Notes under the pieces: generated by a model
What the model was told of the DNA's origin: nothing
The model's database searches: none
Seen by the model: the letters and a program-made list of their open reading frames with translations, nothing else
Shown here: piece after piece, positions 1 to 9,956 of the stretch
Layout: each line of letters starts with the position of its first letter
How positions within the stretch are numbered: the first letter of the stretch is position 1
Program-made: the position numbers and the translations under genes
Assembly: GCF_000165125.1 (NCBI RefSeq)
Contig: NZ_AEIU01000046.1
Coordinates: 1 to 64,000 of the forward strand
Direction of reading: 5' to 3'
DNA: 64,000 nucleotides
Source: Vibrio caribbeanicus ATCC BAA-2122
GTDB lineage: Bacteria > Pseudomonadota > Gammaproteobacteria > Enterobacterales > Vibrionaceae

Positions 1-559
1 AATATTAAATTCCTAATCATATTAATTCCTTTTTGACATTTATCCTCGAATTAATAATTAGTTTGTGATTTTGAAAATTCAAATAAATTTTCTAATAATG
101 TGCTTTTTAATTCAAATAAAATAATAAAACATTCATTGTTTCATTATTTTTAATATTATTATTCTTTATTTTTTATATTATTTTACTGTAACCGTTATCT
201 TTTTATGTGATTGATTTTAATTGTTTTTATATTCTAAATTTTAGGTTGAAAAATGGTTTTTTTATCTATTAATTTATCTGAATATTATAGTGTTAAAATT
301 ATTATTTTAAGTTTTTGCAATGGCTTTATTTGTTTAAAAAAGTTGGTATTTTATTTATATTTTACAATGATAAATATTTTTTAAGATTTAGTGTGTTTTT
401 TGTTAACTTTGTTTTGATTTATGCCTCAAAAAGGTGATTGTTCTTGGCATGCAGGTTCGTTATCAGGGGCAATCTAAGTGAATAGATCTTCAAGTTCCTT
501 GGGTAAGACAGTAATCATTTCCTATACTAATTAGTCAGAATTGTTATTTTAGTCAACAG
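1..559. other. AT-rich intergenic region, no gene seen
   Basis: This stretch is extremely AT-rich, with long A/T runs, and has no credible ORF on either strand. I see no clear terminator, tRNA or repeat. It may carry the promoter of the small exported protein that follows, but I cannot fix promoter boxes with confidence. Confidence 0.5.
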
Positions 560-580
560 ATGCAGAACATACAGGCCACT

Positions 581-874
581 ATGAAAGCGACACTCATCAT
601 TGTTATATTTATGCTTGCTGGACCATTTTTCGCCAATGCCTCTCCAAACTCAAAGGCCAACAACGTCATTGATAAAAAAGTGGAGCAGTGTATTGATAAC
701 GCGGTATGGGAGTTGATTAATGATTATGATGTTAGGAATCGTTACCGTAATGAGTTCAGGCAGCTCACTGAGCGGTTGATGACAAAGTTTGCGCCTGATG
801 AAGGCGATCCTACAGGAGTTAGCGCAGAACACTTAGCCGCGGTGATCATCGCAGTATGCAAAGCTAAGTACTAA
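581..874 (+). CDS. small exported protein of unknown function
   Basis: I do not recognise this family. The start at 581 is preferred over 560 because the protein then opens with a clean Sec signal peptide (MKATLIIVIFMLAGPFFANA, cleavage likely before SPN). The mature part is about 77 residues, mostly helical by eye, with two cysteines (QCIDNAV and AVCKAKY) that could form a disulfide in the periplasm. It stands alone, convergent with the AraC gene downstream. No strong ribosome-binding site precedes either start, so the start is uncertain. Confidence 0.6.
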   Translation: MKATLIIVIFMLAGPFFANASPNSKANNVIDKKVEQCIDNAVWELINDYDVRNRYRNEFRQLTERLMTKFAPDEGDPTGVSAEHLAAVIIAVCKAKY

Positions 875-951
875 GCACGTCTTGTTGCTGTCATCTGCAC
901 GGCGTTGATTGAGCCCACACTTTCTCATCTACAAAAAATAAAAGTCTTTGT

Positions 952-1995
952 TCACCAGCATTGCCCGTCGTTTGGAGACGGGCTTCTTATCTGCGTTGGT
1001 GATACGGAAAAGTACTCTTTAAAGCACTGGCTAAAGTAATTGGCACTGATAAACCCGGTCGCAACGGCTATTTGAGAGATCGTTTGGTTCGATTGGGTGA
1101 GCAGTTGTCGAGCGCACGTCAGCCTAATTTCTAAATAGTGCTTAGATGGAGAAGTATTTAAGTGGTGTTTAAACAGCCTCTCCAAAGTGCGTCGCGACGT
1201 GCCTACCTGATTCGCTACAGTTTCAATGGGTAAAGGTTCATCGAGTTGGTGCTGCATCAAATGAACCGCTTTTTTTAGTCGCTCTGGGGCCTGTAGTGGA
1301 AGCGGGTCATTGAATGTCGTTGAATGATCCGAGACTTTATCTCTATCACAGGACAAAATCTCTCGAACCCCATTTGCACAGGCCTCACCTAGCATGAGTT
1401 GTATTAGGTTTAACATCATTTCAAGTGAACTTGTCGGCCCTGAAGATGAAAAAAAGTGACCATCAATCACGTAGGTTTGGCTGGTAAGATTAATGTGCGG
1501 AAAATGTTCTCTGGCATAGGCGTGATTATCGGGATGAAGGGCAAAGGTTTGGCTACTCAAGATACCTGCATGGCAGAGTGCCAAAGCACCATTCCACAGG
1601 CCACCTAGCCTTTGCTTTTTATCATTTACGGCTCTTAATGCCCGTGATAACAGAGGGATTTCGTTTAGTGGGGAGCGGTATCCACCACAGACAATGATCA
1701 TTTCTGCTTGCTTGAGGATATCTGGGCGTAAAGTCACATCGACAGTGATTGAAATTCCAACATCACTCATCACACTGGATTTATTGATACCACAGGTAAA
1801 AAACGAGAAATTTTTTGTCGATGTCACCAAGTTTGCCGTGACTAGGCTATCAATGACGCTGGTAAAAGAAATAAGAGAAAAGTTGTCTAGCAAAATGAGC
1901 AGAACATTTATTGGCCTCTGCTCTCCATCCACCGGCGGAAGAAATGACAGATTTGTTTCTCGAAGCTGCCCTGTAAACTGACGTTGCTGTGCCAT
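952..1995 (-). CDS. GlxA/GbdR-type AraC family regulator (DJ-1/PfpI + HTH)
   Basis: About 347 residues: an N-terminal DJ-1/PfpI-like amidotransferase-fold domain (INVLLILLDNF near the start, then CGGYRSP and LWNGALALCHAG), followed by a C-terminal AraC double helix-turn-helix (ETVANQVGTSRRTLERLF and ISQIAVATGFISANYFSQCF). GbdR/CdhR/SouR regulators of glycine betaine, carnitine and sarcosine catabolism have this architecture. The start at 1995 is chosen because GGAAGAGAT lies just upstream; an in-frame start at 2061 is possible. It is divergent from soxB across about 190 bp, so it probably activates the sarcosine oxidase operon. The exact ligand is inferred from context only. Confidence 0.8.
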   Translation of the reverse strand: MAQQRQFTGQLRETNLSFLPPVDGEQRPINVLLILLDNFSLISFTSVIDSLVTANLVTSTKNFSFFTCGINKSSVMSDVGISITVDVTLRPDILKQAEMIIVCGGYRSPLNEIPLLSRALRAVNDKKQRLGGLWNGALALCHAGILSSQTFALHPDNHAYAREHFPHINLTSQTYVIDGHFFSSSGPTSSLEMMLNLIQLMLGEACANGVREILSCDRDKVSDHSTTFNDPLPLQAPERLKKAVHLMQHQLDEPLPIETVANQVGTSRRTLERLFKHHLNTSPSKHYLEIRLTCARQLLTQSNQTISQIAVATGFISANYFSQCFKEYFSVSPTQIRSPSPNDGQCW

Positions 1996-2188
1996 AGTGT
2001 TATCTCTTCCGGTCGGTTCAAATGATAAATCGTGTCGCAAAAACGACAGATTTTGTCGCATATCTTAACTCATCATTGATGGTATTTCGCTAGTTTTTAT
2101 TAACATATTTTTTACATATGAGTGGCTGCGAGGTAGATCTGAGTTACCTTAAATCTGCCACCCAGCCAAGTAAGATGGAAGGTAGGCG

Positions 2189-3439
2189 ATGAATCATTAT
2201 TCCGGATTTGGGCTTTTTAAACATGCACTTAGCTATCATGAAAACTGGCAGAAAGTATGGCGAAACCCATTACCTAAAAAGCATTATGACGTCATCATCA
2301 TTGGCGGGGGAGGGCATGGTCTCGCGACTGCTTACTATTTAGCGAAAGAACATGGCATTACAAATATTGCGGTAGTTGAAAAGGGCTACTTAGGCGGGGG
2401 AAATACGGCTCGAAATACCACCATAGTGCGCTCAAACTACCTTTGGGATGATGCAGCGAAGCTCTATGAGCACGCAATGAAGTTATGGGAAGGGCTCTCT
2501 CTCGAACTGAACTATAACCTGATGTTTAGTCAAAGGGGTGTTTTGAACTTGGGCCATACACTTCAAGACATGAGAGACATTGAGCGCCGAGTCAATGCTA
2601 ATCGACTGAACGGTATCGACAGTGAGGTGTTGAGTACGAAAGAGGTACAAGAGCTCGTCCCTATTTTGAATTGCGCTCCTGACGCAAGATACCCTGTTTT
2701 AGGCGCGAGCTGGCAAAAACGAGGTGGAACAGCAAGGCATGATGCGGTTGCATGGGGGTTTGCGAGAGCGGCGGATCAATTGGGTGTTGATCTTATCCAA
2801 CAAAATGAAGTGACAGGGATCCGTGTCGTTGATGGCATGGTAAAAGGCGTTGAAACCAAAAATGGCTTCATTGGTGCGAGTAAAGTCGGCTGCGTTGCCG
2901 CTGGACACTCTGGGGAGCTTGCTCGAATGGTCAACCTGTCGTTGCCTTTGGAATCTCACCCGCTGCAAGCCATGGTCTCTGAGCCTCTTAAACCCTGCCT
3001 AGATACAGTGGTCATGTCGAATCATGTTCACGGCTACATGAGTCAATCGGACAAAGGAGACTTGGTCATTGGCGCTGGTATTGACGGTTACCTTGGCTAT
3101 GGGCAACGAGGATCCTTTTCCATCATAGAGAGCACCATTGCGGCGATTATCGAGATGTTTCCAATCGTCAGTCGAGTGAGGCTCAATCGACATTGGGGAG
3201 GCATTGTTGATACATGCCCAGATGCTTGCCCAATCATCAGTAAGACGCCCATTGGTGGACTGTATTTTAATTGCGGTTGGGGAACGGGGGGATTTAAAGC
3301 CACGCCGGGATCTGGGCATGTTTTTGCCTCTACGATAGCCAATGATCATCCTCATCCTTTAGCCAAACCTTTTTCTTTGGACCGCTTTATCACTGGTCGA
3401 TTGATTGATGAGCACGGCGCTGCTGGCGTTGCACACTAG
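2189..3439 (+). CDS. soxB: sarcosine oxidase beta subunit
   Basis: FAD-dependent subunit of heterotetrameric sarcosine oxidase, which converts sarcosine, THF and oxygen to glycine, methylene-THF and hydrogen peroxide. At 416 residues it has normal length. A Rossmann GGGGHG motif sits near residues 39-44, and [13 protein letters not shown] near 179-191 contains His185, which aligns with the histidine covalently bound to FMN in characterised enzymes. A good ribosome-binding site (GATGGAAGG) lies upstream. First gene of soxBDAG, with soxD starting 10 bp after its stop. Family identity is secure; substrate specificity is inferred from the complete operon. Confidence 0.95.
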   Translation: MNHYSGFGLFKHALSYHENWQKVWRNPLPKKHYDVIIIGGGGHGLATAYYLAKEHGITNIAVVEKGYLGGGNTARNTTIVRSNYLWDDAAKLYEHAMKLWEGLSLELNYNLMFSQRGVLNLGHTLQDMRDIERRVNANRLNGIDSEVLSTKEVQELVPILNCAPDARYPVLGASWQKRGGTARHDAVAWGFARAADQLGVDLIQQNEVTGIRVVDGMVKGVETKNGFIGASKVGCVAAGHSGELARMVNLSLPLESHPLQAMVSEPLKPCLDTVVMSNHVHGYMSQSDKGDLVIGAGIDGYLGYGQRGSFSIIESTIAAIIEMFPIVSRVRLNRHWGGIVDTCPDACPIISKTPIGGLYFNCGWGTGGFKATPGSGHVFASTIANDHPHPLAKPFSLDRFITGRLIDEHGAAGVAH

Positions 3440-3449
3440 GGAGGCTCAT

Positions 3450-3746
3450 ATGTTACAGATTTATTGTCCTTACTGCGCGGAGTTACGAGAAGAACATGAG
3501 TTTCACTACGCTGGAGAAGCGCATATTGTTCGTCCAAAAGAACCAGAGTCGGTTTCTGATCAAACTTGGGGTGAATACCTTTTTCATCGCAAAAACCCGA
3601 AAGGTATCCACCAAGAACTTTGGCTTCATTCGGCAGGTTGTCGGAAATATTTTAATGTTAGCCGCAACACGGTTACCTATGTCATTGAGCAAACCTATAA
3701 AGTAGGTGAACAAAAGAACGAGGAGATGGCTGGTGAAACAAATTAA
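3450..3746 (+). CDS. soxD: sarcosine oxidase delta subunit
   Basis: 98-residue small zinc-binding subunit. The N-terminus MLQIYCPYCAELREEHEF supplies the CxxC pair, and a further HSAGCRKYFNVSRNT segment is typical of the family. The start at 3450 is set by GGGAGG a few bases upstream; a longer in-frame TTG start would overlap soxB and lacks a site. Lies between soxB and soxA, with its end overlapping the chosen soxA start by 14 bp, suggesting translational coupling. Confidence 0.95.
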   Translation: MLQIYCPYCAELREEHEFHYAGEAHIVRPKEPESVSDQTWGEYLFHRKNPKGIHQELWLHSAGCRKYFNVSRNTVTYVIEQTYKVGEQKNEEMAGETN

Positions 3747-6700
3747 TCGAATCAGTAGGTTGGGCCGTTTGGATCGCAGTCGTACCATTCCCTTCGTTTT
3801 TAACGGAAAAACCTACATGGGCTATCGTGGAGATACTCTCGCGTCGGCGTTGCTAGCAAATGGTATTGATGTGGTAGGGCGCAGTTTTAAATACTCTCGT
3901 CCACGAGGCATATTCTCCGCGGGTGCTGAGGAGCCAAATGCTATTGTTCAAGTGGGAAGTATGCCCAACACCACGATTCCTAACCTAAGAGCAACTCAAA
4001 CAGAGTTATATACGAACTTAGTTGCCAGCTCTGTTTCCGGTTGGCCGAGTGTCGAGCACGATGCCATGGCTTGCGTCGGAAAGCTCGCAGGTAGGATGAT
4101 GCCAGCAGGCTTCTATTACAAAACCTTTATGCAGCCTGAAAAAATGTGGCCAACTTATGAGAAATACATTCGCAAAGCGGCGGGGCTAGGCAAAGCTCCC
4201 GAGCAGCCTGATCCGGATATCTACGACAAAATGCACCACCATTGCGACGTGCTTATCGTCGGCGGAGGCCCTGCGGGACTAGCCGCGGCAAAAGCACTGA
4301 TTGGCAGTGGGCTAAAGGTCATTGTGGTGGATGAACAAAATGAGTTTGGCGGCTGTCTTTTATCCATCAATAGCGAGCAGGATAGTTGCCAAGTTTTGGC
4401 TTGGCTCAACGATACTCTTAGCACCTTGTATAGTGACGATAATTTTACACTGTTGCCGCGAACGACCGTCTTTGGCTCCTATGACCATAATTTTCTTGGA
4501 GCGGTAGAGAGGCGAACTGATCACTTATCAGAATGCGCCACTGGAGCCAGGCAGCGCTTACACCGAATTAGGACCAAAAAAACGATTTTGGCCACTGGAG
4601 CCATTGAGAGGCCGCTAGTCTATGCCAATAATGATCTCCCCGGATGCATGTTAGCCTCAGCAATCTCAACCTATATCAACCGATACGCAGTGGTGCCGGG
4701 TAATAACTTAATACTGATGACCACCAATGACTACGCCTACCATACTGCACTTGATTGGCATGCCAGTGGTCGTAACGTTGAAGCGATCATTGATACCCGA
4801 GAGGCGCCAAATGGGCCGCTGGTTCAGTTAGCTCGAGAATCAGGGATAGAGGTCATCACTGGGCATGCCGTTGTCGAAGCGAAAGGCAGTAAGCGGGTTC
4901 GCTCAGTATTGGTTGCGCCTATCAGCGTCGATGGTAAAAAAGTGACTGGCAAGGAGCGAGAGTATCTTTGCGATACGGTGGCAAGCTCCGGAGGGTGGAG
5001 TCCTACGGTTCATTTATCTTGTCATACCGGCAACAAACCGATTTGGTGTGAAAACGTGTTGGGTTTCGTACCCAATCCAACTGCGAAAGAACAACATTTT
5101 GTCGGAGGGGTAAAAGGCACTTATCGCTTGAGCGATGTGTTTGCTGAGGGCAGCGAATGTGGTGTGGCGATTCGAGAATTACTCGGTGCTTTGGACCACC
5201 ATGATTATGTTACGGCTACGCCAAAGATAGACGAGCACTTGGAAGAGCAAGCAATGGCGTTATATTGCGTGCCCCACATGCACGCTGTGAGTCGAGCACC
5301 AAAGCAATTTGTTGATTTTCAGAATGATGTGACGGCGGCTGGAATCGAGCTTGCGATACGCGAGGGGTTTGAGTCAATCGAACATGTTAAGCGTTATACC
5401 GCGATGGGGTTTGGTACTGAGCAAGGAAAAACATCTAACATCAATGGTATGGCTATCGTCGCTCGTTTACTGAACAAAAATATGGCTGAGGTGGGAACCA
5501 CAATCTTTCGCCCCATGTATACGCCAGTCACCTTTGGTGCCCTTGCTGGAAGAGACGTTGGACAACTTTTCGATCCGACCAGGTTTACACCAATACATCA
5601 GTGGCATGTTGAGCAACAGGCAGAGTTTGAAGATGTTGGTCAATGGAAGCGGCCTTGGTACTTTCCCCTCAAAGGCGAGACGATGCAAGAGGCATTGAAT
5701 CGAGAATGTCTTGCTACCCGCAACAGCGTGGGAATATTAGACGCTTCCACACTAGGGAAAATTGATATTCAAGGCAAAGATGCGCGAGAGTTTCTCAATC
5801 GAGTGTACACCAACGCTTGGAGTAAGCTTGAGCCTGGCCGTTGTCGTTATGGGATCATGTGTAAAGACGATGGCATGATTTTCGACGATGGCGTCACATC
5901 TTGTATCAGCGATAATCACTTTATTATGACCACTACTTCTGGTGGAGCGGCCGCTGTTTTGGATTGGTTGGAGCTCTGGCACCAAACAGAGTGGCCAGAA
6001 TTGGATGTGTATTTTTCCAGTGTGACGGATCAGTGGGCGACAATGACAATTTCAGGCCCAAACAGTCGTGCTCTACTTGAGAAGCTTGTCGATGGTAAGG
6101 ACATATCAAATCAAGCTTTCCCATACATGAGTTGGCAGAGAATGAATGTGGCTGGTGTTGATGCCCGTGTATTCCGAATTAGTTTCACAGGTGAGTTGTC
6201 CTTCGAAATCAATGTCCAAGCCAATTATGGGCTGTATGTTTGGCAGCAGATCTTTGCAGCCGGAAAAGAGTTTGAAATCACCCCGTATGGCACAGAGACG
6301 ATGCATATTCTACGAGCCGAGAAGGGGTTTATCATCGCTGGCCAAGATACCGATGGTTCTATGTCACCTCAAGATATGGGGATGAACTGGATTATTGGAA
6401 AAAATAAGCCGTTTAGTTTTCTTGGCAAAAGATCTTGGCAGAGGCAAGAGAATGTCCGTAGCGATCGTAAGCAATTTGTTGGGCTCTTGACCAAAAATCC
6501 CCAGCAGGTTTTGCCTGAGGGTGCTCAAGCGGTGTTTGATCCGTCTGAACCTATACCTATGACCATGGTTGGGCACGTCACGTCGAGTTACTTTAGTCCA
6601 AGCTTAGGGCATTCAATTGCACTCGGCGTCATCGAAGGAGGGTTATCGCGAATGGGTGAGACAGTCTATTTCCCTCTTGCAAACGGAGAGACGGTTGAGG

Positions 6701-6756
6701 CAAAGATCAGTAATTCAGTCTTTTATGACCCACAAGGAGAACGGCAAAATGTCTGA
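3733..6756 (+). CDS. soxA: sarcosine oxidase alpha subunit
   Basis: About 1007 residues, the usual size. The N-terminal part has a ferredoxin-like segment (FNGKTYMGYRGDTLASALLANGI, SFKYSRPRGIFSAG), the middle holds a NAD/FAD dinucleotide fold (DVLIVGGGPAGLAAAKAL), and the C-terminal third is a GcvT-like folate-binding domain (SVGILDASTLGKIDIQGKDA; RCRYGIMCKDDGMIFDDGV) that accepts the methyl-derived carbon on THF. The GTG start at 3733 is preferred because AGGAG lies 7 bp upstream; a GTG at 3706 is an alternative. It overlaps soxG by 8 bp. Confidence 0.95.
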   Translation: MKQINRISRLGRLDRSRTIPFVFNGKTYMGYRGDTLASALLANGIDVVGRSFKYSRPRGIFSAGAEEPNAIVQVGSMPNTTIPNLRATQTELYTNLVASSVSGWPSVEHDAMACVGKLAGRMMPAGFYYKTFMQPEKMWPTYEKYIRKAAGLGKAPEQPDPDIYDKMHHHCDVLIVGGGPAGLAAAKALIGSGLKVIVVDEQNEFGGCLLSINSEQDSCQVLAWLNDTLSTLYSDDNFTLLPRTTVFGSYDHNFLGAVERRTDHLSECATGARQRLHRIRTKKTILATGAIERPLVYANNDLPGCMLASAISTYINRYAVVPGNNLILMTTNDYAYHTALDWHASGRNVEAIIDTREAPNGPLVQLARESGIEVITGHAVVEAKGSKRVRSVLVAPISVDGKKVTGKEREYLCDTVASSGGWSPTVHLSCHTGNKPIWCENVLGFVPNPTAKEQHFVGGVKGTYRLSDVFAEGSECGVAIRELLGALDHHDYVTATPKIDEHLEEQAMALYCVPHMHAVSRAPKQFVDFQNDVTAAGIELAIREGFESIEHVKRYTAMGFGTEQGKTSNINGMAIVARLLNKNMAEVGTTIFRPMYTPVTFGALAGRDVGQLFDPTRFTPIHQWHVEQQAEFEDVGQWKRPWYFPLKGETMQEALNRECLATRNSVGILDASTLGKIDIQGKDAREFLNRVYTNAWSKLEPGRCRYGIMCKDDGMIFDDGVTSCISDNHFIMTTTSGGAAAVLDWLELWHQTEWPELDVYFSSVTDQWATMTISGPNSRALLEKLVDGKDISNQAFPYMSWQRMNVAGVDARVFRISFTGELSFEINVQANYGLYVWQQIFAAGKEFEITPYGTETMHILRAEKGFIIAGQDTDGSMSPQDMGMNWIIGKNKPFSFLGKRSWQRQENVRSDRKQFVGLLTKNPQQVLPEGAQAVFDPSEPIPMTMVGHVTSSYFSPSLGHSIALGVIEGGLSRMGETVYFPLANGETVEAKISNSVFYDPQGERQNV

Positions 6757-7387
6757 TGTGTTGATTTCGAAAAATGACGTTGATGAGCATTGCTCGTGGC
6801 AACCTTATGAACGCTCTCCTCTCACGGATGGTGGTGGTGTCAATCCTACCCACTTAGTGAAGGATCCCACCGTGTGGATAGAGGAAGTCAGGGGGATAAG
6901 TCAGTTAATATTGAGGGGCAATCCTGAAAATTCTGAATTTCTGTCTAGCGCTCAGGTAGTATTAAACATTATGCTGCCTCTGGTGCCAAATACTAGCACC
7001 GAGACGGAAGCTTATCGTACATTTTGGCTTTCTCCAGATGAATGGCTCATTGTTGCTCAATCAAGTGATGCCATTGGGGTGGAATCGATATTACGTAATT
7101 CTCTCTCTAACGATTGTGCGCTGACGGATGTGTCAGGGGGACAAGTTTTGCTCAGGCTTGAAGGACAAAATGCAGAAAATGTCCTCAAAAAATCGACGTC
7201 CTATGATTTGGGTAAGTTGACCATAGGCAAAACGGTAGGGACTTGTGTGGCAAAATCGAACGTTCGAATTTGTCGAGTCGACAATCAGTCATTTGAACTG
7301 ATTGTAAGGCGCAGCTTGGCTAATTATCTATTGACCTGGCTGATGGACGCAAGCCAAGAGTATGGTGTGGTATTTCGTCGACAATAA
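6749..7387 (+). CDS. soxG: sarcosine oxidase gamma subunit
   Basis: 212 residues. The smallest folate-domain-like subunit of the tetramer, recognised by TEAYRTFWLSPDEWLIVAQ and CALTDVSGGQVLLRLEG, which resemble the SoxG core that packs on SoxA. The ATG at 6749 overlaps the end of soxA by 8 bp and follows AAGGAGAACGGC. It closes the soxBDAG operon. A short spacer with a possible weak ribosome-binding site (GAGAGGAAATAAC) then leads into purU. Confidence 0.9.
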   Translation: MSDVLISKNDVDEHCSWQPYERSPLTDGGGVNPTHLVKDPTVWIEEVRGISQLILRGNPENSEFLSSAQVVLNIMLPLVPNTSTETEAYRTFWLSPDEWLIVAQSSDAIGVESILRNSLSNDCALTDVSGGQVLLRLEGQNAENVLKKSTSYDLGKLTIGKTVGTCVAKSNVRICRVDNQSFELIVRRSLANYLLTWLMDASQEYGVVFRRQ

Positions 7388-7451
7388 TAATTCAAGATGC
7401 TCTAGGCCGTGGTAATTCTGCGGCTTAGCCCAACGCTAGAGAGGAAATAAC

Positions 7452-8324
7452 ATGAATCAGCCTGTTGCGAGCTATGTATTAACAGCAAGCTGCCCAAGTC
7501 GTTCAGGGACAGTTGACGTTGTGACGAGGTTTTTAAGGGAGTCAGGGGGCTATATCAATGAGCTTAATTCATTTGACGATGAGTTGAACCAGCGCTTTTT
7601 TATTCGTACTGTGTTTCGCCTTGAAGCTGATAGTGAGTTTGATCGAGACGTATTTTGTCAGCAGTTTTCCGAGCGCTCAAAAGCATTTGAAATGGAGTGG
7701 GAGTTGACGCCGCTGGACTACAAGCCCAAAGTTGTGATCATGGTTTCAAAGTACGATCACTGCTTGAATGACTTGCTATATCGCTATCGTACCGGAAATT
7801 TATCTGTTGAAATCTGTGCGGTTATCTCTAATCACACCGACCTGCAGTCTTTGACTGAGTGGCATGATATTCCATTCTATCACTGCCCAATAACGCCCAG
7901 CACTAAAGCTCAACAAGAATCTCAAGTTCAGTCAATTCTCGATCAATACCAATGCGAGTTATTGGTGCTTGCGCGGTATATGCAGGTGCTCTCGCATGAG
8001 ATGTGTGAAGTATGGGCAGGTAAAGCGATTAATATCCACCATTCGTTATTGCCCGGGTTTAAGGGCGCAAAACCTTACCATCAAGCCTACAACAAAGGGG
8101 TTAAGCTGGTAGGGGCGACGGCACATTATGTCAGTGATGATTTGGATGAGGGCCCCATCATTACTCAAGGGATGGAGACAGTAAATCATACCTACTATCC
8201 AGAGGATCTCACCAGAAAAGGCAAAGATATTGAGGCGCAGACATTAGCCCGCGCTGTTCAATACCATGCTGAGAAAAGGATATTTTTATTCAATGATAAG
8301 ACGATTGTCTTTGAGCGATCATAG
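7452..8324 (+). CDS. purU: formyltetrahydrofolate deformylase
   Basis: 290 residues. Hydrolyses 10-formyl-THF to formate and THF. An N-terminal ACT domain (YVLTASCPSRSGTVDVVTRFL, residues 7-90) is followed by the formyltransferase-like catalytic domain with NIHHSLLPGFKGAKPY and GATAHYVSDDLDEGPII, carrying the expected Asn-His-Asp set. Placed directly after soxG, it is the expected sink for one-carbon units made by sarcosine oxidase. GAGAGGAAAT upstream supports the ATG at 7452. Confidence 0.93.
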   Translation: MNQPVASYVLTASCPSRSGTVDVVTRFLRESGGYINELNSFDDELNQRFFIRTVFRLEADSEFDRDVFCQQFSERSKAFEMEWELTPLDYKPKVVIMVSKYDHCLNDLLYRYRTGNLSVEICAVISNHTDLQSLTEWHDIPFYHCPITPSTKAQQESQVQSILDQYQCELLVLARYMQVLSHEMCEVWAGKAINIHHSLLPGFKGAKPYHQAYNKGVKLVGATAHYVSDDLDEGPIITQGMETVNHTYYPEDLTRKGKDIEAQTLARAVQYHAEKRIFLFNDKTIVFERS

Positions 8325-8355
8325 CAACAATATGCCCAAGTAACTTGGGTGCTAG

Positions 8356-8373
8356 GTGGGCTTAAAAGCCCAC
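8356..8373 (+). terminator. hairpin after purU
   Basis: A perfect 8-bp inverted repeat, GTGGGCTT-AA-AAGCCCAC, lies 31 bp after the purU stop. It has almost no loop and no T-tract follows, so it is at best a weak terminator. Just upstream is CCCAAGTAACTTGGG, a small palindrome that looks like a worn end of the Vibrio intergenic element seen at 45-58 kb. Confidence 0.35.
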
Positions 8374-8489
8374 TGAGTAACGTCATCAACCCAGAAAACC
8401 CATTAAAGCATGCCATATCTGGCGGTTAAACCAGAAAACATGCTTGGGCTTTGTGCACGCCAAATTTGTCAGTACAAGGAGAAGTAAGC

Positions 8490-9917
8490 ATGACCGAATC
8501 GAGAATTATACCGCCACCCAGTTTAGCAATGGCACTCACACCAATAGGTATCACACTGTCTATTTTGGCAGTCCAATTGTTTATTTTTCATGACTTTACC
8601 CCTCATATTCCTTTGGTTGTTGGAATTTGTGTCACGGCCATCTTTGCCTTAATTCGTGGCTATCAATGGGATGATATTGAAGAAGGAGTGATGCACACGG
8701 TTCGTTTGGCGGTTCAGTCTATTGCAATTTTGATGCTGGTTGGAATGATCGTTGGGATCTGGATTGCCAGCGGAACCGTGCCTCTATTGCTCTATTACGG
8801 GCTGACGCTACTTGATCCTAAGATTTTTCTCGCCGCCAGCATGCTACTGTGTGCGGTGATTTCACTGTCTCTTGGCACCTCGTGGGGGACGGTCAGTACT
8901 GTCGGTCTTGCTTTGGTGGGGATCGGGGTTGGATTTGATATTCCTATTTATTGGACCGCAGGGGCTGTGGTTTCGGGCGCTTTTTTTGGCGATAAGATGT
9001 CTCCCCTGTCTGACACAACCAACTTAGCGCCGGCTGTGATTGGCGTTGATTTGTTCGAGCATATCAAGAATATGTTACCCACCACCTTGCCAGCCATGCT
9101 TATTGCCTTTGTGATTTATCTGCTGGTTGGGTTTAATGGCGTCTCCTTGGACTCTGATAACCTAGAGAAGATCCATCGAATTACCTCTGGCATCGAGCAG
9201 CATTTTGACTTGTCTCTTTGGTTATTGATCCCCCCAGGACTTGTTTTACTTTGCTCTTTACTGAAACTGCCCACGCTGCCCTCACTCTTTGTCGGTGTGC
9301 TAAGCGGCTCTGTGGTCGCAATGTGGTTTCAGGGAGTGGGACTGCACGATGCGTTTAAATATATGCAAAGTGGCTATCAGATAGCGACGGGCGTGAGTGA
9401 AATTGATTCTTTACTTGCCCGAGGAGGCATTCAGTCAATGGCTTGGGTCATTACCTTGATGATGATTTCGCTTGGGTTCGGAGGGGCGCTTGAGCGTACT
9501 CGCTGCCTAGAAACGATAGTCAATGCGATTTTATACAAGAGTAAGACCTTTCTGCGTTTGCAAACCTCAGCGATTGGTACCTCTATTGCGACCAATTTAA
9601 TTGCCGGCGATCCGTATTTATCCATCAGTCTGCCGGGGAGAATGTTTACCCCTATTTACCAGCAAAAAGGGTATTCAAAACTCAATCTGTCTCGCGCGGT
9701 TGAGGAGGGTGGAACCCTGATCTCTCCTCTGGTTCCATGGAATGCTGGTGGCGCGGTGGTGATAAGTGCGTTAGGTCTTGGTATTGCAGAAGGCAACATA
9801 GAAAACTTGTTATATATTCCGCTTGCCTTTGCTTGTTGGTTATCACCTTTAATCAGCGTTTTTTATGCATTTAGTGATAGGTTTACCGTATTAGATCAAC
9901 CCATATTGGAGTCCTAG
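8490..9917 (+). CDS. nhaC: NhaC family Na+/H+ antiporter
   Basis: About 475 residues with 11-12 predicted membrane helices. NhaC-type signatures are visible: LSLGTSWGTVSTVGLALVGIG, GAFFGDKMSPLSDTTNLAPAV and EGGTLISPLVPWNAGGAV. The start at 8490 follows AAGGAGAAGTAAGC; the upstream in-frame ATG at 8451 has no such site. Its place after sox-purU suggests co-regulation with betaine or sarcosine use, possibly for sodium or substrate balance, since NhaC relatives are annotated loosely and could move a metabolite. Confidence 0.85.
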   Translation: MTESRIIPPPSLAMALTPIGITLSILAVQLFIFHDFTPHIPLVVGICVTAIFALIRGYQWDDIEEGVMHTVRLAVQSIAILMLVGMIVGIWIASGTVPLLLYYGLTLLDPKIFLAASMLLCAVISLSLGTSWGTVSTVGLALVGIGVGFDIPIYWTAGAVVSGAFFGDKMSPLSDTTNLAPAVIGVDLFEHIKNMLPTTLPAMLIAFVIYLLVGFNGVSLDSDNLEKIHRITSGIEQHFDLSLWLLIPPGLVLLCSLLKLPTLPSLFVGVLSGSVVAMWFQGVGLHDAFKYMQSGYQIATGVSEIDSLLARGGIQSMAWVITLMMISLGFGGALERTRCLETIVNAILYKSKTFLRLQTSAIGTSIATNLIAGDPYLSISLPGRMFTPIYQQKGYSKLNLSRAVEEGGTLISPLVPWNAGGAVVISALGLGIAEGNIENLLYIPLAFACWLSPLISVFYAFSDRFTVLDQPILES

Positions 9918-9956
9918 CTTAGGCATTTGAGAGCCACCAAAAGTTGCTGGCTAAAC